Of a DNA stretch of 64,000 nt, positions 7,836 through 16,377 are shown one piece after another. The first letter of the stretch is position 1. Each line of letters begins with the position of its first letter. The stretch is from Celerinatantimonas sp046054195. GTDB taxonomy: Bacteria > Pseudomonadota > Gammaproteobacteria > Enterobacterales > Celerinatantimonadaceae. The stretch spans positions 124,001-188,000 of the forward strand of contig NZ_JBEQCS010000007.1 of NCBI RefSeq assembly GCF_046054195.1. Direction: 5' to 3'. Below the pieces are notes generated by a model. That model searched no databases. It had not been told where the DNA came from and saw nothing but the letters and a program-made list of their open reading frames with translations. A program made the position numbers and the translations under genes.

Positions 7836-9827
7836 ATGTCTTCCCGTCGACAGCTTGCTAATGCTATTCGGGCGTTGAGTATGGACGCCGTGCAAAAAGC
7901 TAAATCTGGTCATCCAGGCGCACCTATGGGTATGGCTGATATTGCCGAAGTTCTCTGGCGTGATTATCTAAAACATAATCCACGCAACCCTAAATGGGCC
8001 GATCGTGACCGGTTTGTTTTATCCAATGGTCATGCATCAATGCTGCTGTACTCATTGCTGCACTTAACTGGTTATGACTTGCCTATTGAAGAGTTGAAAA
8101 ACTTCCGCCAGTTGCATTCTAAAACTCCAGGTCACCCAGAATATGGTTACACCGCTGGCGTTGAAACAACCACCGGTCCGTTAGGGCAGGGCATCAGTAA
8201 TGCTGTCGGTATGGCAATTGCTGAAAAAACCTTAGCTGCTCACTTTAACCGTGAAGGATTTGATATCGTTGACCATTATACATATTGCTTCTTAGGCGAT
8301 GGTTGTATGATGGAAGGGATCTCTCACGAGAGCTGCTCTTTGGCCGGGACTTTAGGTCTGGGTAAACTGATTGCATTTTATGATGATAACGGCATCTCAA
8401 TTGATGGGGATGTTGAAGGTTGGTTTACCGACGATACCGCTAAACGCTTTGAAGCATATGGCTGGCACGTTATCTCTGGTGTTGATGGCCACGATAGCGA
8501 AGCAATCAGTAATGCCATTGCTCAGGCTCGCGCAGAACAAAGCAAACCAACATTGCTTTGCCTTAAAACAGTGATTGGTTTTGGTTCGCCAAACAAAGCT
8601 GGTTCTCATGACAGCCACGGTGCTGCATTAGGCGATGATGAAGTTGCTTTAACCCGCAAACAGCTGGGTTGGGAATATCCTCCTTTTGAAATTCCAGAAG
8701 ATATTTATTCACAATGGGATGCCAAAGATAAAGGCACACAGTTTGAACAGCAATGGGACAAACTGTTTAGTGAATATCAAGCTAAATATCCCGAATTAGC
8801 GAGCGAATTTACTCGTCGTATGCAAGGCAAACTTCCAGAAGATTGGACTGCATTTGCTGATGAGAAAATTGCAGAGCTACAGAAAACTCAAGAAAAAGTT
8901 GCTACTCGTAAGTCTTCCCAGATTGTCTTAAATACCTTTGGGCCAAAACTTCCTGAACTGTTAGGTGGTTCTGCTGATTTAGCACCATCGAACTTAACTA
9001 TTTGGAATGACTCCAAAGCGATTACCCATGACGATGCATGTGGCAACTATTTGCATTATGGGGTTCGTGAGTTTGGTATGTCAGCCATCATGAACGGTAT
9101 TGCCGTACATGGTGGATTAGTACCATACGGCGCGACCTTCTTAATGTTTATGGAATATGCTCGTAATGCTGTTCGTATGGCGTCATTGATGAAAGCGAAA
9201 ACAATTTTCGTTTATACCCATGATTCTATTGGTTTGGGTGAAGATGGCCCAACTCACCAAGCGGTTGAGCAGACCTCTATTTTACGTCTGACTCCAAACA
9301 TGCAGACTTGGCGTCCTTGCGATACAGTTGAATCAGCGATTGCTTGGCGTAGTGCGGTTGAACGCCAAGATGGTCCAAGTGCGTTGATCTTCTCGCGTCA
9401 GGGGCTTGCGCCACAAAGTCGTGATGCACAGCAACTTAAAGATGTCGCTCGTGGTGGTTATATCCTTAAAGATTGCGATGGAACTCCTGAGCTGATTCTG
9501 ATTGCAACTGGTTCTGAAATTGAACTGGCAGTTGCAGCCGCACAAGAGCTTGCAGCTAAAGGTAAAGCGGTTCGCGTTGTTTCAATGCCTTGTACTGAAC
9601 TGTTTGATGCTCAAGACGAAGCTTATCGCGAAGCTGTCTTACCAAGTGACGTTCGTAAACGCGTTGCAATTGAAGCCGGTATTGCTGATTTCTGGGCAAA
9701 ATACACAGGCTTTGATGGTGCTATCGTTGGGATGCATACTTTCGGTGAGTCAGCTCCAGCTGGTGAACTGTTTAAAGAATTTGGCTTTACAGTTGAAAAT
9801 GTCGTAGCGAAAGCTTTGGCTCTGTAG
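7836..9827 (+). CDS. tkt: Transketolase
   Basis: Thiamine-diphosphate enzyme of the pentose phosphate pathway that moves two-carbon units between sugar phosphates. The start is the ATG giving MSSRRQLANAIRALSMDAVQ, preceded by CAGGAGAAACCA, a strong Shine-Dalgarno; the frame extends 15 codons upstream without support. The 663-residue product equals E. coli TktA. Visible are SGHPGAPMGMADIA, the TPP motif GDGCMMEGISHE...N and the C-terminal VREFGMSAIMNG region. A strong terminator follows. Together with pgk and fba it forms a central-carbon cluster, without the epd gene found in E. coli. Confidence 0.98.
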   Translation: MSSRRQLANAIRALSMDAVQKAKSGHPGAPMGMADIAEVLWRDYLKHNPRNPKWADRDRFVLSNGHASMLLYSLLHLTGYDLPIEELKNFRQLHSKTPGHPEYGYTAGVETTTGPLGQGISNAVGMAIAEKTLAAHFNREGFDIVDHYTYCFLGDGCMMEGISHESCSLAGTLGLGKLIAFYDDNGISIDGDVEGWFTDDTAKRFEAYGWHVISGVDGHDSEAISNAIAQARAEQSKPTLLCLKTVIGFGSPNKAGSHDSHGAALGDDEVALTRKQLGWEYPPFEIPEDIYSQWDAKDKGTQFEQQWDKLFSEYQAKYPELASEFTRRMQGKLPEDWTAFADEKIAELQKTQEKVATRKSSQIVLNTFGPKLPELLGGSADLAPSNLTIWNDSKAITHDDACGNYLHYGVREFGMSAIMNGIAVHGGLVPYGATFLMFMEYARNAVRMASLMKAKTIFVYTHDSIGLGEDGPTHQAVEQTSILRLTPNMQTWRPCDTVESAIAWRSAVERQDGPSALIFSRQGLAPQSRDAQQLKDVARGGYILKDCDGTPELILIATGSEIELAVAAAQELAAKGKAVRVVSMPCTELFDAQDEAYREAVLPSDVRKRVAIEAGIADFWAKYTGFDGAIVGMHTFGESAPAGELFKEFGFTVENVVAKALAL

Positions 9828-9847
9828 AGTTATTTATCAAAGATAAA

Positions 9848-9873
9848 GCCCGCTTATCTAAGCGGGTTTTTTT
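9848..9873 (+). terminator. Rho-independent terminator after tkt
   Basis: CCCGCTTA and TAAGCGGG form an 8-bp stem with a 2-base gap, followed by seven Ts. It lies 20 bases after the tkt stop. Confidence 0.92.
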
Positions 9874-9940
9874 ATATCTGAAAAATACTGATGGTTTGTA
9901 AAAATAGCCACAAAAGGGCCTCAGCTACGACTATAAATGT

Positions 9941-9955
9941 GGTAGTATTACTACA
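9941..9955. promoter_or_regulatory. HexR-like operator 1 upstream of pgk
   Basis: GGTAGTATTACTACA matches the HexR palindrome TGTARTWWWAYTACA at 14 of 15 positions. HexR is the RpiR-family regulator of central sugar metabolism described in Shewanella, Vibrio and relatives. The site lies about 410 bases before pgk and 115 bases after the tkt stop. No hexR gene is in the window. Confidence 0.55.
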
Positions 9956-10146
9956 AATGATCGGATTGAAAGAAATGAGTGCAATATAGAGTTTTTGGTT
10001 ATCAAAGCTATTGAGCGTGATAACTAGACGATCTATTATCGCATTCATCGTCAGTAAACACCGATAAACGAGTTTAAATCACTTTAATTGTCGATCTTTT
10101 GCCAGAAGATTTAATGACAAAGTTGATAAAATAATCTGCATCTGAA

Positions 10147-10161
10147 TGTAAAAAATTTACA
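10147..10161. promoter_or_regulatory. HexR-like operator 2 upstream of pgk
   Basis: TGTAAAAAATTTACA has perfect dyad arms TGTAAA/TTTACA and matches the HexR consensus outside the two central arm positions. It lies about 205 bases before pgk, just upstream of a possible promoter. The assignment is inferred from motif similarity and the neighbouring glycolytic genes. Confidence 0.45.
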
Positions 10162-10366
10162 GTTTCTGATGTAAATCAAGTCATGTTGGCATGCATTCAA
10201 GGTAGATTATAGGTAGCATTGATTTCACAATATAATGGCCAAAGCCAATGACTCCAATACTGTTCCATGGTATGAGTATGGCGGTAGCCTTGATGGCATC
10301 GAATCGAATTAGTCGGCAAGGTCCGGCTAATAAAGTTTACCTTTTAATATATGAAGAGGACTGATA

Positions 10367-11530
10367 ATGGCAATTATCAAAATGGCTGATCTTGATCTCA
10401 GCGGTAAACGAGTCTTAATTCGCGAAGATCTAAACGTTCCAGTAAAAAACGGTAAAGTAACTTCTGATGCACGTATTCTTGCATCTATCCCTACCATCAA
10501 ATTAGCTCTGGAAAAAGGCGCTAAATTGATGATTACTTCTCACTTAGGCCGTCCTACTGAAGGTGAATACAATCCTGAATTCTCTTTGCAGCCAGTCGTT
10601 GATTATCTTAATGATGCTTTGGATGTTCCTGTTCGTTTAGCCAAAGACTATTTAGATGGCATCGAATTAAAAGGCGGTGAAGTTGTTGTTTTGGAAAACG
10701 TTCGCTTTAACAAAGGTGAAAAGAAAAACGACGAAGCATTAGCTAAAAAAATGGCAGCTTTGTGTGATGTTTACGTCATGGATGCATTTGGTACTGCGCA
10801 CCGTGCTCAGGCATCAACTCACGGTGTTGGTCTGTTTGCTGAAACTGCTTGTGCGGGTCCTTTGTTAGCAGGTGAACTTGAAGCGCTTGGTAAAGCAATG
10901 GATCATCCAGCACGCCCAATGGTTGCGATTGTTGGTGGTTCAAAAGTTTCAACTAAACTGACTGTACTGAAATCACTGTCTCAGGTTGCTGACCAACTCG
11001 TTGTTGGTGGTGGTATTGCCAACACCTTTATTGCTGCTAATGGCGGTAATGTTGGTAAATCTCTGTATGAAGCAGACTTAGTCGATACAGCGAAAGAACT
11101 GATGAAAGAATGTTCTATTCCAGTTGCAACCGATGTTGTTGTTGGTAAAGAATTTGATGAAAAAACTCCAGCAACTACTAAATCAGTTGCTGAAGTTGCT
11201 GATGATGACATGATCTTTGACTTGGGTCCTGATTCATCTGCTCAGCTGGCTGACATTCTTAAAAATGCTAAAACTATTCTGTGGAATGGCCCTGTTGGCG
11301 TATTTGAATTTGACCAGTTTGCTGAAGGCACCAAAGTCATCGCCGATGCGATTGCTCAAAGCGATGCATTCTCTATCGCTGGTGGTGGTGACACGCTGGC
11401 AGCTATCGATAAATTCGGTATCAAAGATAAAGTATCTTATATTTCAACTGGCGGCGGTGCATTCCTTGAATTTGTTGAAGGTAAAACATTACCTGCTGTT
11501 GCAATGTTAGAAGAACGCGCTAAAAAATAA
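10367..11530 (+). CDS. pgk: Phosphoglycerate kinase
   Basis: Glycolytic and gluconeogenic enzyme interconverting 1,3-bisphosphoglycerate plus ADP with 3-phosphoglycerate plus ATP. The 387-residue product has the length of E. coli Pgk and starts MAIIKMADLDLSGKRVLIRE, preceded by AGAGGACTGATA. Substrate-binding DLNVP, the SHLGRP motif (about residues 59-64), VGGSKVSTK and the C-terminal GGGDTLAA block are visible. Codon use looks like that of a highly expressed gene. It is followed by two stem-loops and then fbaA in the same direction. Confidence 0.98.
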   Translation: MAIIKMADLDLSGKRVLIREDLNVPVKNGKVTSDARILASIPTIKLALEKGAKLMITSHLGRPTEGEYNPEFSLQPVVDYLNDALDVPVRLAKDYLDGIELKGGEVVVLENVRFNKGEKKNDEALAKKMAALCDVYVMDAFGTAHRAQASTHGVGLFAETACAGPLLAGELEALGKAMDHPARPMVAIVGGSKVSTKLTVLKSLSQVADQLVVGGGIANTFIAANGGNVGKSLYEADLVDTAKELMKECSIPVATDVVVGKEFDEKTPATTKSVAEVADDDMIFDLGPDSSAQLADILKNAKTILWNGPVGVFEFDQFAEGTKVIADAIAQSDAFSIAGGGDTLAAIDKFGIKDKVSYISTGGGAFLEFVEGKTLPAVAMLEERAKK

Positions 11531-11538
11531 TATCTAGA

Positions 11539-11562
11539 AGGAACAGCGCTTTAGCTGTTCCT
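11539..11562 (+). terminator. Stem-loop after pgk
   Basis: AGGAACAGC and GCTGTTCCT form a perfect 9-bp stem with a 6-base loop, 9 bases after the pgk stop. No T-run follows, so it may be a transcript-stabilising or processing hairpin or a weak terminator. Confidence 0.5.
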
Positions 11563-11570
11563 CTGGTTAA

Positions 11571-11602
11571 TTATCTAACAGCTGGTCACAGTTGTTAGAT
11601 AA
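11571..11602. repeat. Inverted repeat between pgk and fbaA
   Basis: TTATCTAACA and TGTTAGATAA are perfect 10-base arms, extendable by C-G and G-T pairs. TTTGTTAG follows. It lies just before the fbaA start region and may be an mRNA hairpin or an operator. Confidence 0.55.
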
Positions 11603-11655
11603 TTTGTTAGAATTGTTATCTATATTTTAAAAGAGACAAGATGGGAACCCTTACT

Positions 11656-12732
11656 ATGTCTAAAATTTTTGATGCGGTCAAACCAGGTGTTTTAACTGGT
11701 GATGACGTCCAGAAAGTATTCAAGATTGCGAAAGAAAACAACTTCGCTCTGCCTGCTGTTAACTGCGTTAACACCGATACAATCAATGCAGTATTAGAAG
11801 CTGCTGCGAAAGTTAAATCGCCTGTAATCATCCAGTTCTCTAACGGTGGTGCGGCATTTTTAGCAGGTAAAGGCATTAAACTAGAAGGTCAGCAGCCACA
11901 AATTTTGGGTGCTATTTCTGGTGCTAAACATGTTCACAATTTGGCTGAACATTATGGGGTTCCAGTTATCCTGCATACTGACCATGCAGCTAAAAAATTA
12001 CTTCCTTGGATCGATGGTCTGTTAGATGCGGGTGAAAAACATTTCGCTGAAACTGGCAAACCACTGTTCAGCTCACATATGCTGGATCTTTCTGAAGAGT
12101 CTCTTCAAGATAACATCGAAATCAGTTCTAAATATTTAGCTCGTATGGCTAAAATGGACATGACTCTGGAAATTGAATTGGGTTGTACAGGTGGTGAAGA
12201 AGATGGCGTAGATAACAGCCATATGGATGCATCATCTTTGTATACTCAGCCAGAAGATGTTGCTTATGCATATGAAAAACTGCATGCCATCAGCCCTCGT
12301 TTCACTATCGCAGCTTCATTTGGTAACGTTCATGGTGTCTACAAACCAGGTAACGTTGTCTTAAAACCAACGATTCTGCGTGATTCTCAGAAATATGTTT
12401 CTGAAAAATTTAACTTGCCAGAAAAATCATTGGATTTTGTTTTCCATGGTGGTTCAGGTTCTTCATTAGAAGAAATCCGCGAAGCTATCAGCTACGGTGT
12501 TATTAAAATGAACATCGATACTGATACTCAGTGGGCAAACTGGCATGGCGTACTAGAATATTACAAAGCTAACGAAGGTTATCTGCAAAGCCAGATTGGT
12601 AACCCGAAAGGCGATGACCAACCAAACAAAAAATTCTATGATCCACGCGTTTGGTTACGCAAAGGTGAAGAATCAATGGTTAAACGTCTAGAAGAAGCAT
12701 TTAATGCGCTTAATGCAATCGACGTACTGTAG
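11656..12732 (+). CDS. fbaA: Fructose-bisphosphate aldolase, class II
   Basis: Zinc-dependent aldolase cleaving fructose 1,6-bisphosphate into dihydroxyacetone phosphate and glyceraldehyde 3-phosphate. The start giving MSKIFDAVKPGVLTGDDVQ matches E. coli FbaA and yields 358 residues. An ATG five codons earlier (11641) has the better-spaced AAGAG and could be the real start. Zinc ligands appear in LHTDHAAKKLLPW and NVHGVYKPGN; ELGCTGGEEDGVDN and FHGGSGSS are class IIA signatures. The Cys usual in HTDHCAKK is Ala here. It follows pgk and ends in a strong terminator. Confidence 0.97.
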   Translation: MSKIFDAVKPGVLTGDDVQKVFKIAKENNFALPAVNCVNTDTINAVLEAAAKVKSPVIIQFSNGGAAFLAGKGIKLEGQQPQILGAISGAKHVHNLAEHYGVPVILHTDHAAKKLLPWIDGLLDAGEKHFAETGKPLFSSHMLDLSEESLQDNIEISSKYLARMAKMDMTLEIELGCTGGEEDGVDNSHMDASSLYTQPEDVAYAYEKLHAISPRFTIAASFGNVHGVYKPGNVVLKPTILRDSQKYVSEKFNLPEKSLDFVFHGGSGSSLEEIREAISYGVIKMNIDTDTQWANWHGVLEYYKANEGYLQSQIGNPKGDDQPNKKFYDPRVWLRKGEESMVKRLEEAFNALNAIDVL

Positions 12733-12756
12733 TCATTCGCTAATTCTTTAGCATGT

Positions 12757-12786
12757 AAAAACCGGTCATTTGACCGGTTTTTTTGT
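12757..12786 (+). terminator. Rho-independent terminator after fbaA
   Basis: ACCGGTCA and TGACCGGT form the stem, flanked by an A-run before and seven Ts after, 25 bases past the fbaA stop. Confidence 0.92.
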
Positions 12787-12862
12787 TTTTACTGTTGGTT
12801 AAGTTGCAACTTATTCATGACTCGTTAAGCTCAATTATACCGTCTTTGTTTAAGAGGTTTGT

Positions 12863-13531
12863 ATGGCTATCCCCAAAGCATGGCTTTTCACAGTAATTGC
12901 TGCATTAGTGCTAAGTGGTCAAGTCTTTGCGACAACATTAACGCTCACAGGTCGCGCTTCGCTCAAAGTGATGCCTGATATGGCCACAATTATGTTTAGC
13001 GTTTCTAAAACAGCAAAGAGCGCCTCGATTGCTAAACAGCAAGCCGACCAGAGCGTGAGTGCTCTTGAGCAAAAATTTTCGACTAAACCTTGGCTTCATT
13101 TTAGTAGTGCTCAGATACAAGTCACACCTGTTTACTCACTCGATTCTGAAAAAAAGCGGCAATTAGATGGTTACCAAGCAAGGCGTCCAGTCCAAGTAAA
13201 AATTACCAACCTTACTAAATTAAGTGATGTTCTTTCTTGGGGACTAACAGATGCTGATAGTGTGACGCAAATTCGCTACGATAGTTCTAAACGCGCAAAA
13301 TTGACTGAAGACGTCCGTCTTGATGCACTTAAAAATGCACAACTCATTGCCCAGCAATTTGCTAAAGCACTTGGTAAAAAAGTGGTATCGGTTGATGCAA
13401 TTGATTATGACAACCGCTCTCCGAGCTTGCCGATTCATCTGCTTAAACAAGCAAAGCTAAGCTCTAACAGTTATCAGAGCCAAAGTCTGAGTATTGATGA
13501 CTCAGTGCTGGTTCATTTTACTCTCGACTAA
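12863..13531 (+). CDS. SIMPL-domain (DUF541) periplasmic protein, YggE-like
   Basis: Exported SIMPL/DUF541 protein; E. coli YggE is the best-known relative and is tied to oxidative stress tolerance, with no defined activity. The 222-residue product has a signal peptide (charged start, hydrophobic core to about residue 20, cleavage after VFA at about 23). It continues with TLTLTGRASLKVMPDMATI, the SIMPL start, and has a family-like C-terminal DDSVLVHFTL. The locus parallels E. coli, where yggE lies near fbaA, but mscS and argO are absent. It converges with serA. Confidence 0.85.
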   Translation: MAIPKAWLFTVIAALVLSGQVFATTLTLTGRASLKVMPDMATIMFSVSKTAKSASIAKQQADQSVSALEQKFSTKPWLHFSSAQIQVTPVYSLDSEKKRQLDGYQARRPVQVKITNLTKLSDVLSWGLTDADSVTQIRYDSSKRAKLTEDVRLDALKNAQLIAQQFAKALGKKVVSVDAIDYDNRSPSLPIHLLKQAKLSSNSYQSQSLSIDDSVLVHFTLD

Positions 13532-13532
13532 T

Positions 13533-13557
13533 AAAAAAGCCTGCATAAGCAGGCTTT
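13533..13557. terminator. Bidirectional terminator between yggE-like gene and serA
   Basis: AAAGCCTGC and GCAGGCTTT pair around a 4-base loop. The A-run on the plus side gives a run of Ts for the serA (minus) transcript, so it serves serA best and the yggE-like gene less well. Confidence 0.8.
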
Positions 13558-13582
13558 CAAATTGCCATGTAAAAGCGTTGAA

Positions 13583-14815
13583 TTAGTACAATACGCGAGC
13601 GCGAATTGTGCCATCGATTGCTTTGAGTTTTTCTAGTGCTTCATGGCTATGAGTGGTCTGAACATCAATAACGACATAACCAATTCCACCCACTGTCTGC
13701 AGATATTGAGCGGCGATGTTGAACTCATCATCGGCAAAAATCTGGTTAATTTTAGTAATGACACCAGGTTGGTTATGGTGGATATGCAACAGACGACTTG
13801 CACCATCAGTATTTGCTGGCAGAGAAACTTCAGGGAAGTTCACCGCAGACAATGTTGAGCCATTATCTGAGTATTTAACCAGTTTTGAGGCAACTTCAGT
13901 ACCGATATTTTCCTGAGCTTCTTGAGTGCTACCACCGATGTGTGGCGTGAGTAACACGTTATCAAATTCACGAAGTGGTGATACAAACTCTTCAGTATTT
14001 GATTTTGGCTCGCTTGGATAAACATCGATAGCTGCTCCTGCAACTTTGTCGGTTGCCAAAGCTTTTGCCAGAGCGTCAAGATCAACGACACTGCCGCGTG
14101 ATGCGTTAATCAGCATCGCGCCATCTTTCATCTGCGAAATTTGTTCTGCGCCAAACATCATTTTCGTCTGAGGTGTTTCTGGCACGTGTAAGCTGACAAC
14201 ATCTGCTCGGCTTAACAGCTCTTGCATGGTATTTACTTGGCGAGCGTTGCCCAAAGATAATTGAGGCTCAATATCGTAGTAAATAACTTCCATACCAACG
14301 GTTTCAGCTAAAATCCCCAACTGGGTTCCGATATGGCCATAACCGATGATCCCCAGTGTTTTCCCGCGAGCTTCAAATGCATTATTAGCTGATTTTTGCC
14401 ATTCGCCTCGATGAGCTTTGGCATTACGTGCTGGAATGCCACGTAACAGTAAAATGGTTTCAGCGATGACCAGCTCGGCAACACTACGGGTATTTGAGAA
14501 CGGTGCATTAAATACCGGGATCCCTAAATCTCTGGCTGCATTTAAATCGACCTGGTTGGTACCAATACAAAAACAACCGATTGCGACTAATTTTTCCGCA
14601 TGACTTAAGACTTCTTTGGTCAGATTTGTCCGCGATCGGATCCCGATAAAGTGAACATCTTTAATTTTTTCAATGAGATCTTCTTTGCTCAAGGAAGTTT
14701 TTAATTGTTCAATATTGGTATAACCCGCACTATGAAAACTTTCAATGGAGCTTGGGTGTAATCCTTCGAGCAGGAGAATTTTTATTTTATCTTTATCGAG
14801 TGAAAATTTTGACAT
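13583..14815 (-). CDS. serA: D-3-phosphoglycerate dehydrogenase
   Basis: First enzyme of serine synthesis, oxidising 3-phosphoglycerate with NAD. The 410-residue product has the length of E. coli SerA. The substrate domain contains FIGIRSRT and CFCIGTNQVDL, the Rossmann fold shows GIIGYGHIGTQ, and the catalytic His lies in LLTPHIGGSTQEAQ. The C-terminal ACT domain (from about residue 340, LLHIHHNQPGVITKIN) is the serine-feedback site. It lies downstream of rpiA, with a 229-bp gap likely to hold its promoter. Confidence 0.98.
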   Translation of the reverse strand: MSKFSLDKDKIKILLLEGLHPSSIESFHSAGYTNIEQLKTSLSKEDLIEKIKDVHFIGIRSRTNLTKEVLSHAEKLVAIGCFCIGTNQVDLNAARDLGIPVFNAPFSNTRSVAELVIAETILLLRGIPARNAKAHRGEWQKSANNAFEARGKTLGIIGYGHIGTQLGILAETVGMEVIYYDIEPQLSLGNARQVNTMQELLSRADVVSLHVPETPQTKMMFGAEQISQMKDGAMLINASRGSVVDLDALAKALATDKVAGAAIDVYPSEPKSNTEEFVSPLREFDNVLLTPHIGGSTQEAQENIGTEVASKLVKYSDNGSTLSAVNFPEVSLPANTDGASRLLHIHHNQPGVITKINQIFADDEFNIAAQYLQTVGGIGYVVIDVQTTHSHEALEKLKAIDGTIRARVLY

Positions 14816-14875
14816 GGTTTCGATCTACTCCGAGTGTGCTGCATAACAGAGTTATAAACTAGCAGAAAAGTGATC

Positions 14876-14900
14876 CCGGGGAAATGTATCATTTTCCCGG
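14876..14900. repeat. Stem-loop in the rpiA-serA gap
   Basis: CCGGGGAAAT and ATTTTCCCGG pair over 10 positions with one G-T wobble (plus sense) around a 5-base loop. It may end the rpiA transcript or act in the serA leader. No clear T-run follows on the minus strand (only CTTTTC some bases on). Confidence 0.4.
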
Positions 14901-15044
14901 AATTGGGGGTGTTTAGTGATTTATCTGGTGTGCAGCGTAAATACAATTTGAATAATTTATGCTCAAATTTATTGCTAGATGTTTACACCAAATTAAGCTG
15001 CATTATCCGAATAAAAAAAGCTATTGATATGTCTGCGCTCTCTT

Positions 15045-15698
15045 TTAACGTTCAATAATACCGTTTTCGGTACCGATGATGACTTGGTCAGCGCCTCGCA
15101 GTGCAAAAATACCATTGGTGACAACACCTGGAATATTATTGATGGCTTTTTCCATGGCAATTGGGTCAAGGATTTCAAAATTGTGCACATCTAAAATGAT
15201 ATTGCCGTTATCTGTGACAACCCCTTGGCGATATTCTGGCATTCCACCGAGCTTAACCAACTGGCGAGCTACATAGCTGCGAGCCATTGGAATGACCTCA
15301 ACTGGCAGCGGAAATTTACCCAGAACATCAACCTGTTTGCTCTGATCGACAATGCAGATAAACGTTTTTGCCACAGCTGAGACAATCTTTTCGCGTGTTA
15401 GAGCCGCGCCACCGCCTTTAATCATCGCGTTGTGTGGGGTGATTTCATCAGCACCATCTATATAGATATCAAGCTGATCGACGCTGTTGAGATCTAATAC
15501 TTCAATCCCGAGCTTGCGCAGGCGTTCAGCAGATTGAACCGAACTTGAAACAGCACCATCAATTTGACTTGCAATTGGTTTGAGTGCATCGATAAAACAG
15601 TTCACCGTAGAACCTGTGCCAACACCAATAATAGTTCCTGGTTTGACATATTTGACGGCCGCCTGGCCAACCGCTTGTTTTAATTCATCCTGGGTCAT
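15045..15698 (-). CDS. rpiA: Ribose-5-phosphate isomerase A
   Basis: Interconverts ribose 5-phosphate and ribulose 5-phosphate in the pentose phosphate pathway. The 217-residue product (E. coli 219) starts MTQDELKQAVGQAAVKYV and shows VGTGSTVNCFIDAL, DLNSVDQLDIYIDGADEI and MIKGGGAALTREKIV, which hold the catalytic Asp and Lys. It lies between fau and serA on the same strand, the enterobacterial order, but without argP between them. Confidence 0.97.
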   Translation of the reverse strand: MTQDELKQAVGQAAVKYVKPGTIIGVGTGSTVNCFIDALKPIASQIDGAVSSSVQSAERLRKLGIEVLDLNSVDQLDIYIDGADEITPHNAMIKGGGAALTREKIVSAVAKTFICIVDQSKQVDVLGKFPLPVEVIPMARSYVARQLVKLGGMPEYRQGVVTDNGNIILDVHNFEILDPIAMEKAINNIPGVVTNGIFALRGADQVIIGTENGIIER

Positions 15699-15731
15699 AA
15701 AGACTATCTCAATCTGATATTTATTAACCGA

Positions 15732-16346
15732 TTATACCCTTTTGCGTGGCCATTCCCAGAGTCGAGATGGCGTGACAATACAATCGAGCGGTTGATCCCA
15801 GGTTTGAATGGGTAAGCTTGGATACAGTTGGCTATCGTGGGCGATTCCGATACGCGTCACCTTATCTGATAGCGTGCTTAACGTTCTGTCGTAAAAGCCG
15901 CCGCCCATCCCTAGACGATTTCCCTGTTTATCAAAAGCAACCAAAGGCATGATTAAGACATCTAGTTGCTGAGGAGGAAGAACCTGTAAACAGCTAAGTT
16001 TTGGCTCAAGGATACGAAAGCGGTTGGAGATAAGCTTAGTGTCACGCTGATAGTGCTGAAAGAGCAGATGGCCTGAACAAAAAGGATGCAAGATAGGTAG
16101 ATAAAGCTGCTTTGCTTTCTGCCAGAGCGCATCGATGAGCGGCTTAGTGCAAAGCTCGCCATCGAAACTTAAATAAAGCGCAATGTGTTGAGCGCTAGTA
16201 ACTTGCGGATGCGCTAATAATCGCTGACAAACACTCTGCGCGGCTTTTTGCTGCTGCTCAATACTTAATGATTGACGCCGTGAGCGAATGTCACGGCGGA
16301 TCTGTTGTCTGAGCTGTTCATTACTTTGGGTCTCATCTATGGCCAT
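15732..16346 (-). CDS. fau: 5-formyltetrahydrofolate cyclo-ligase family protein
   Basis: Converts 5-formyltetrahydrofolate to 5,10-methenyltetrahydrofolate with ATP. In E. coli fau (ygfA) is transcribed with 6S RNA. The 204-residue product starts at an ATG (MAIDETQSNEQ); a TTG two codons earlier is possible and neither has a good Shine-Dalgarno. The family motif PLVAFDKQGNRLGMGGGFYDRTL near residues 140-165 contains the nucleotide-binding glycines, and the N-terminal RRDIRSRRQSL matches. Here a DUF481 gene lies between 6S RNA and fau, 31 bp upstream. Confidence 0.93.
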   Translation of the reverse strand: MAIDETQSNEQLRQQIRRDIRSRRQSLSIEQQQKAAQSVCQRLLAHPQVTSAQHIALYLSFDGELCTKPLIDALWQKAKQLYLPILHPFCSGHLLFQHYQRDTKLISNRFRILEPKLSCLQVLPPQQLDVLIMPLVAFDKQGNRLGMGGGFYDRTLSTLSDKVTRIGIAHDSQLYPSLPIQTWDQPLDCIVTPSRLWEWPRKRV

Positions 16347-16377
16347 ATTCAAACATATTCAAACACGATTAATTCAT

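Larger units (their letters stand above)
9874..10366. other. Intergenic region upstream of pgk
   Basis: No gene is seen. Two near-palindromic 15-mers of HexR type are listed separately. A possible promoter (TTGGCA, 16-base spacer, TATAGG) lies near 10186-10213. The pgk Shine-Dalgarno AGAGGA is close to its ATG. Confidence 0.5.

Noticed and set aside
9502..9807. 101-codon plus-strand frame inside tkt
   Set aside because: Alternate-frame shadow of a highly biased gene; Leu- and Gln-rich with no motif.
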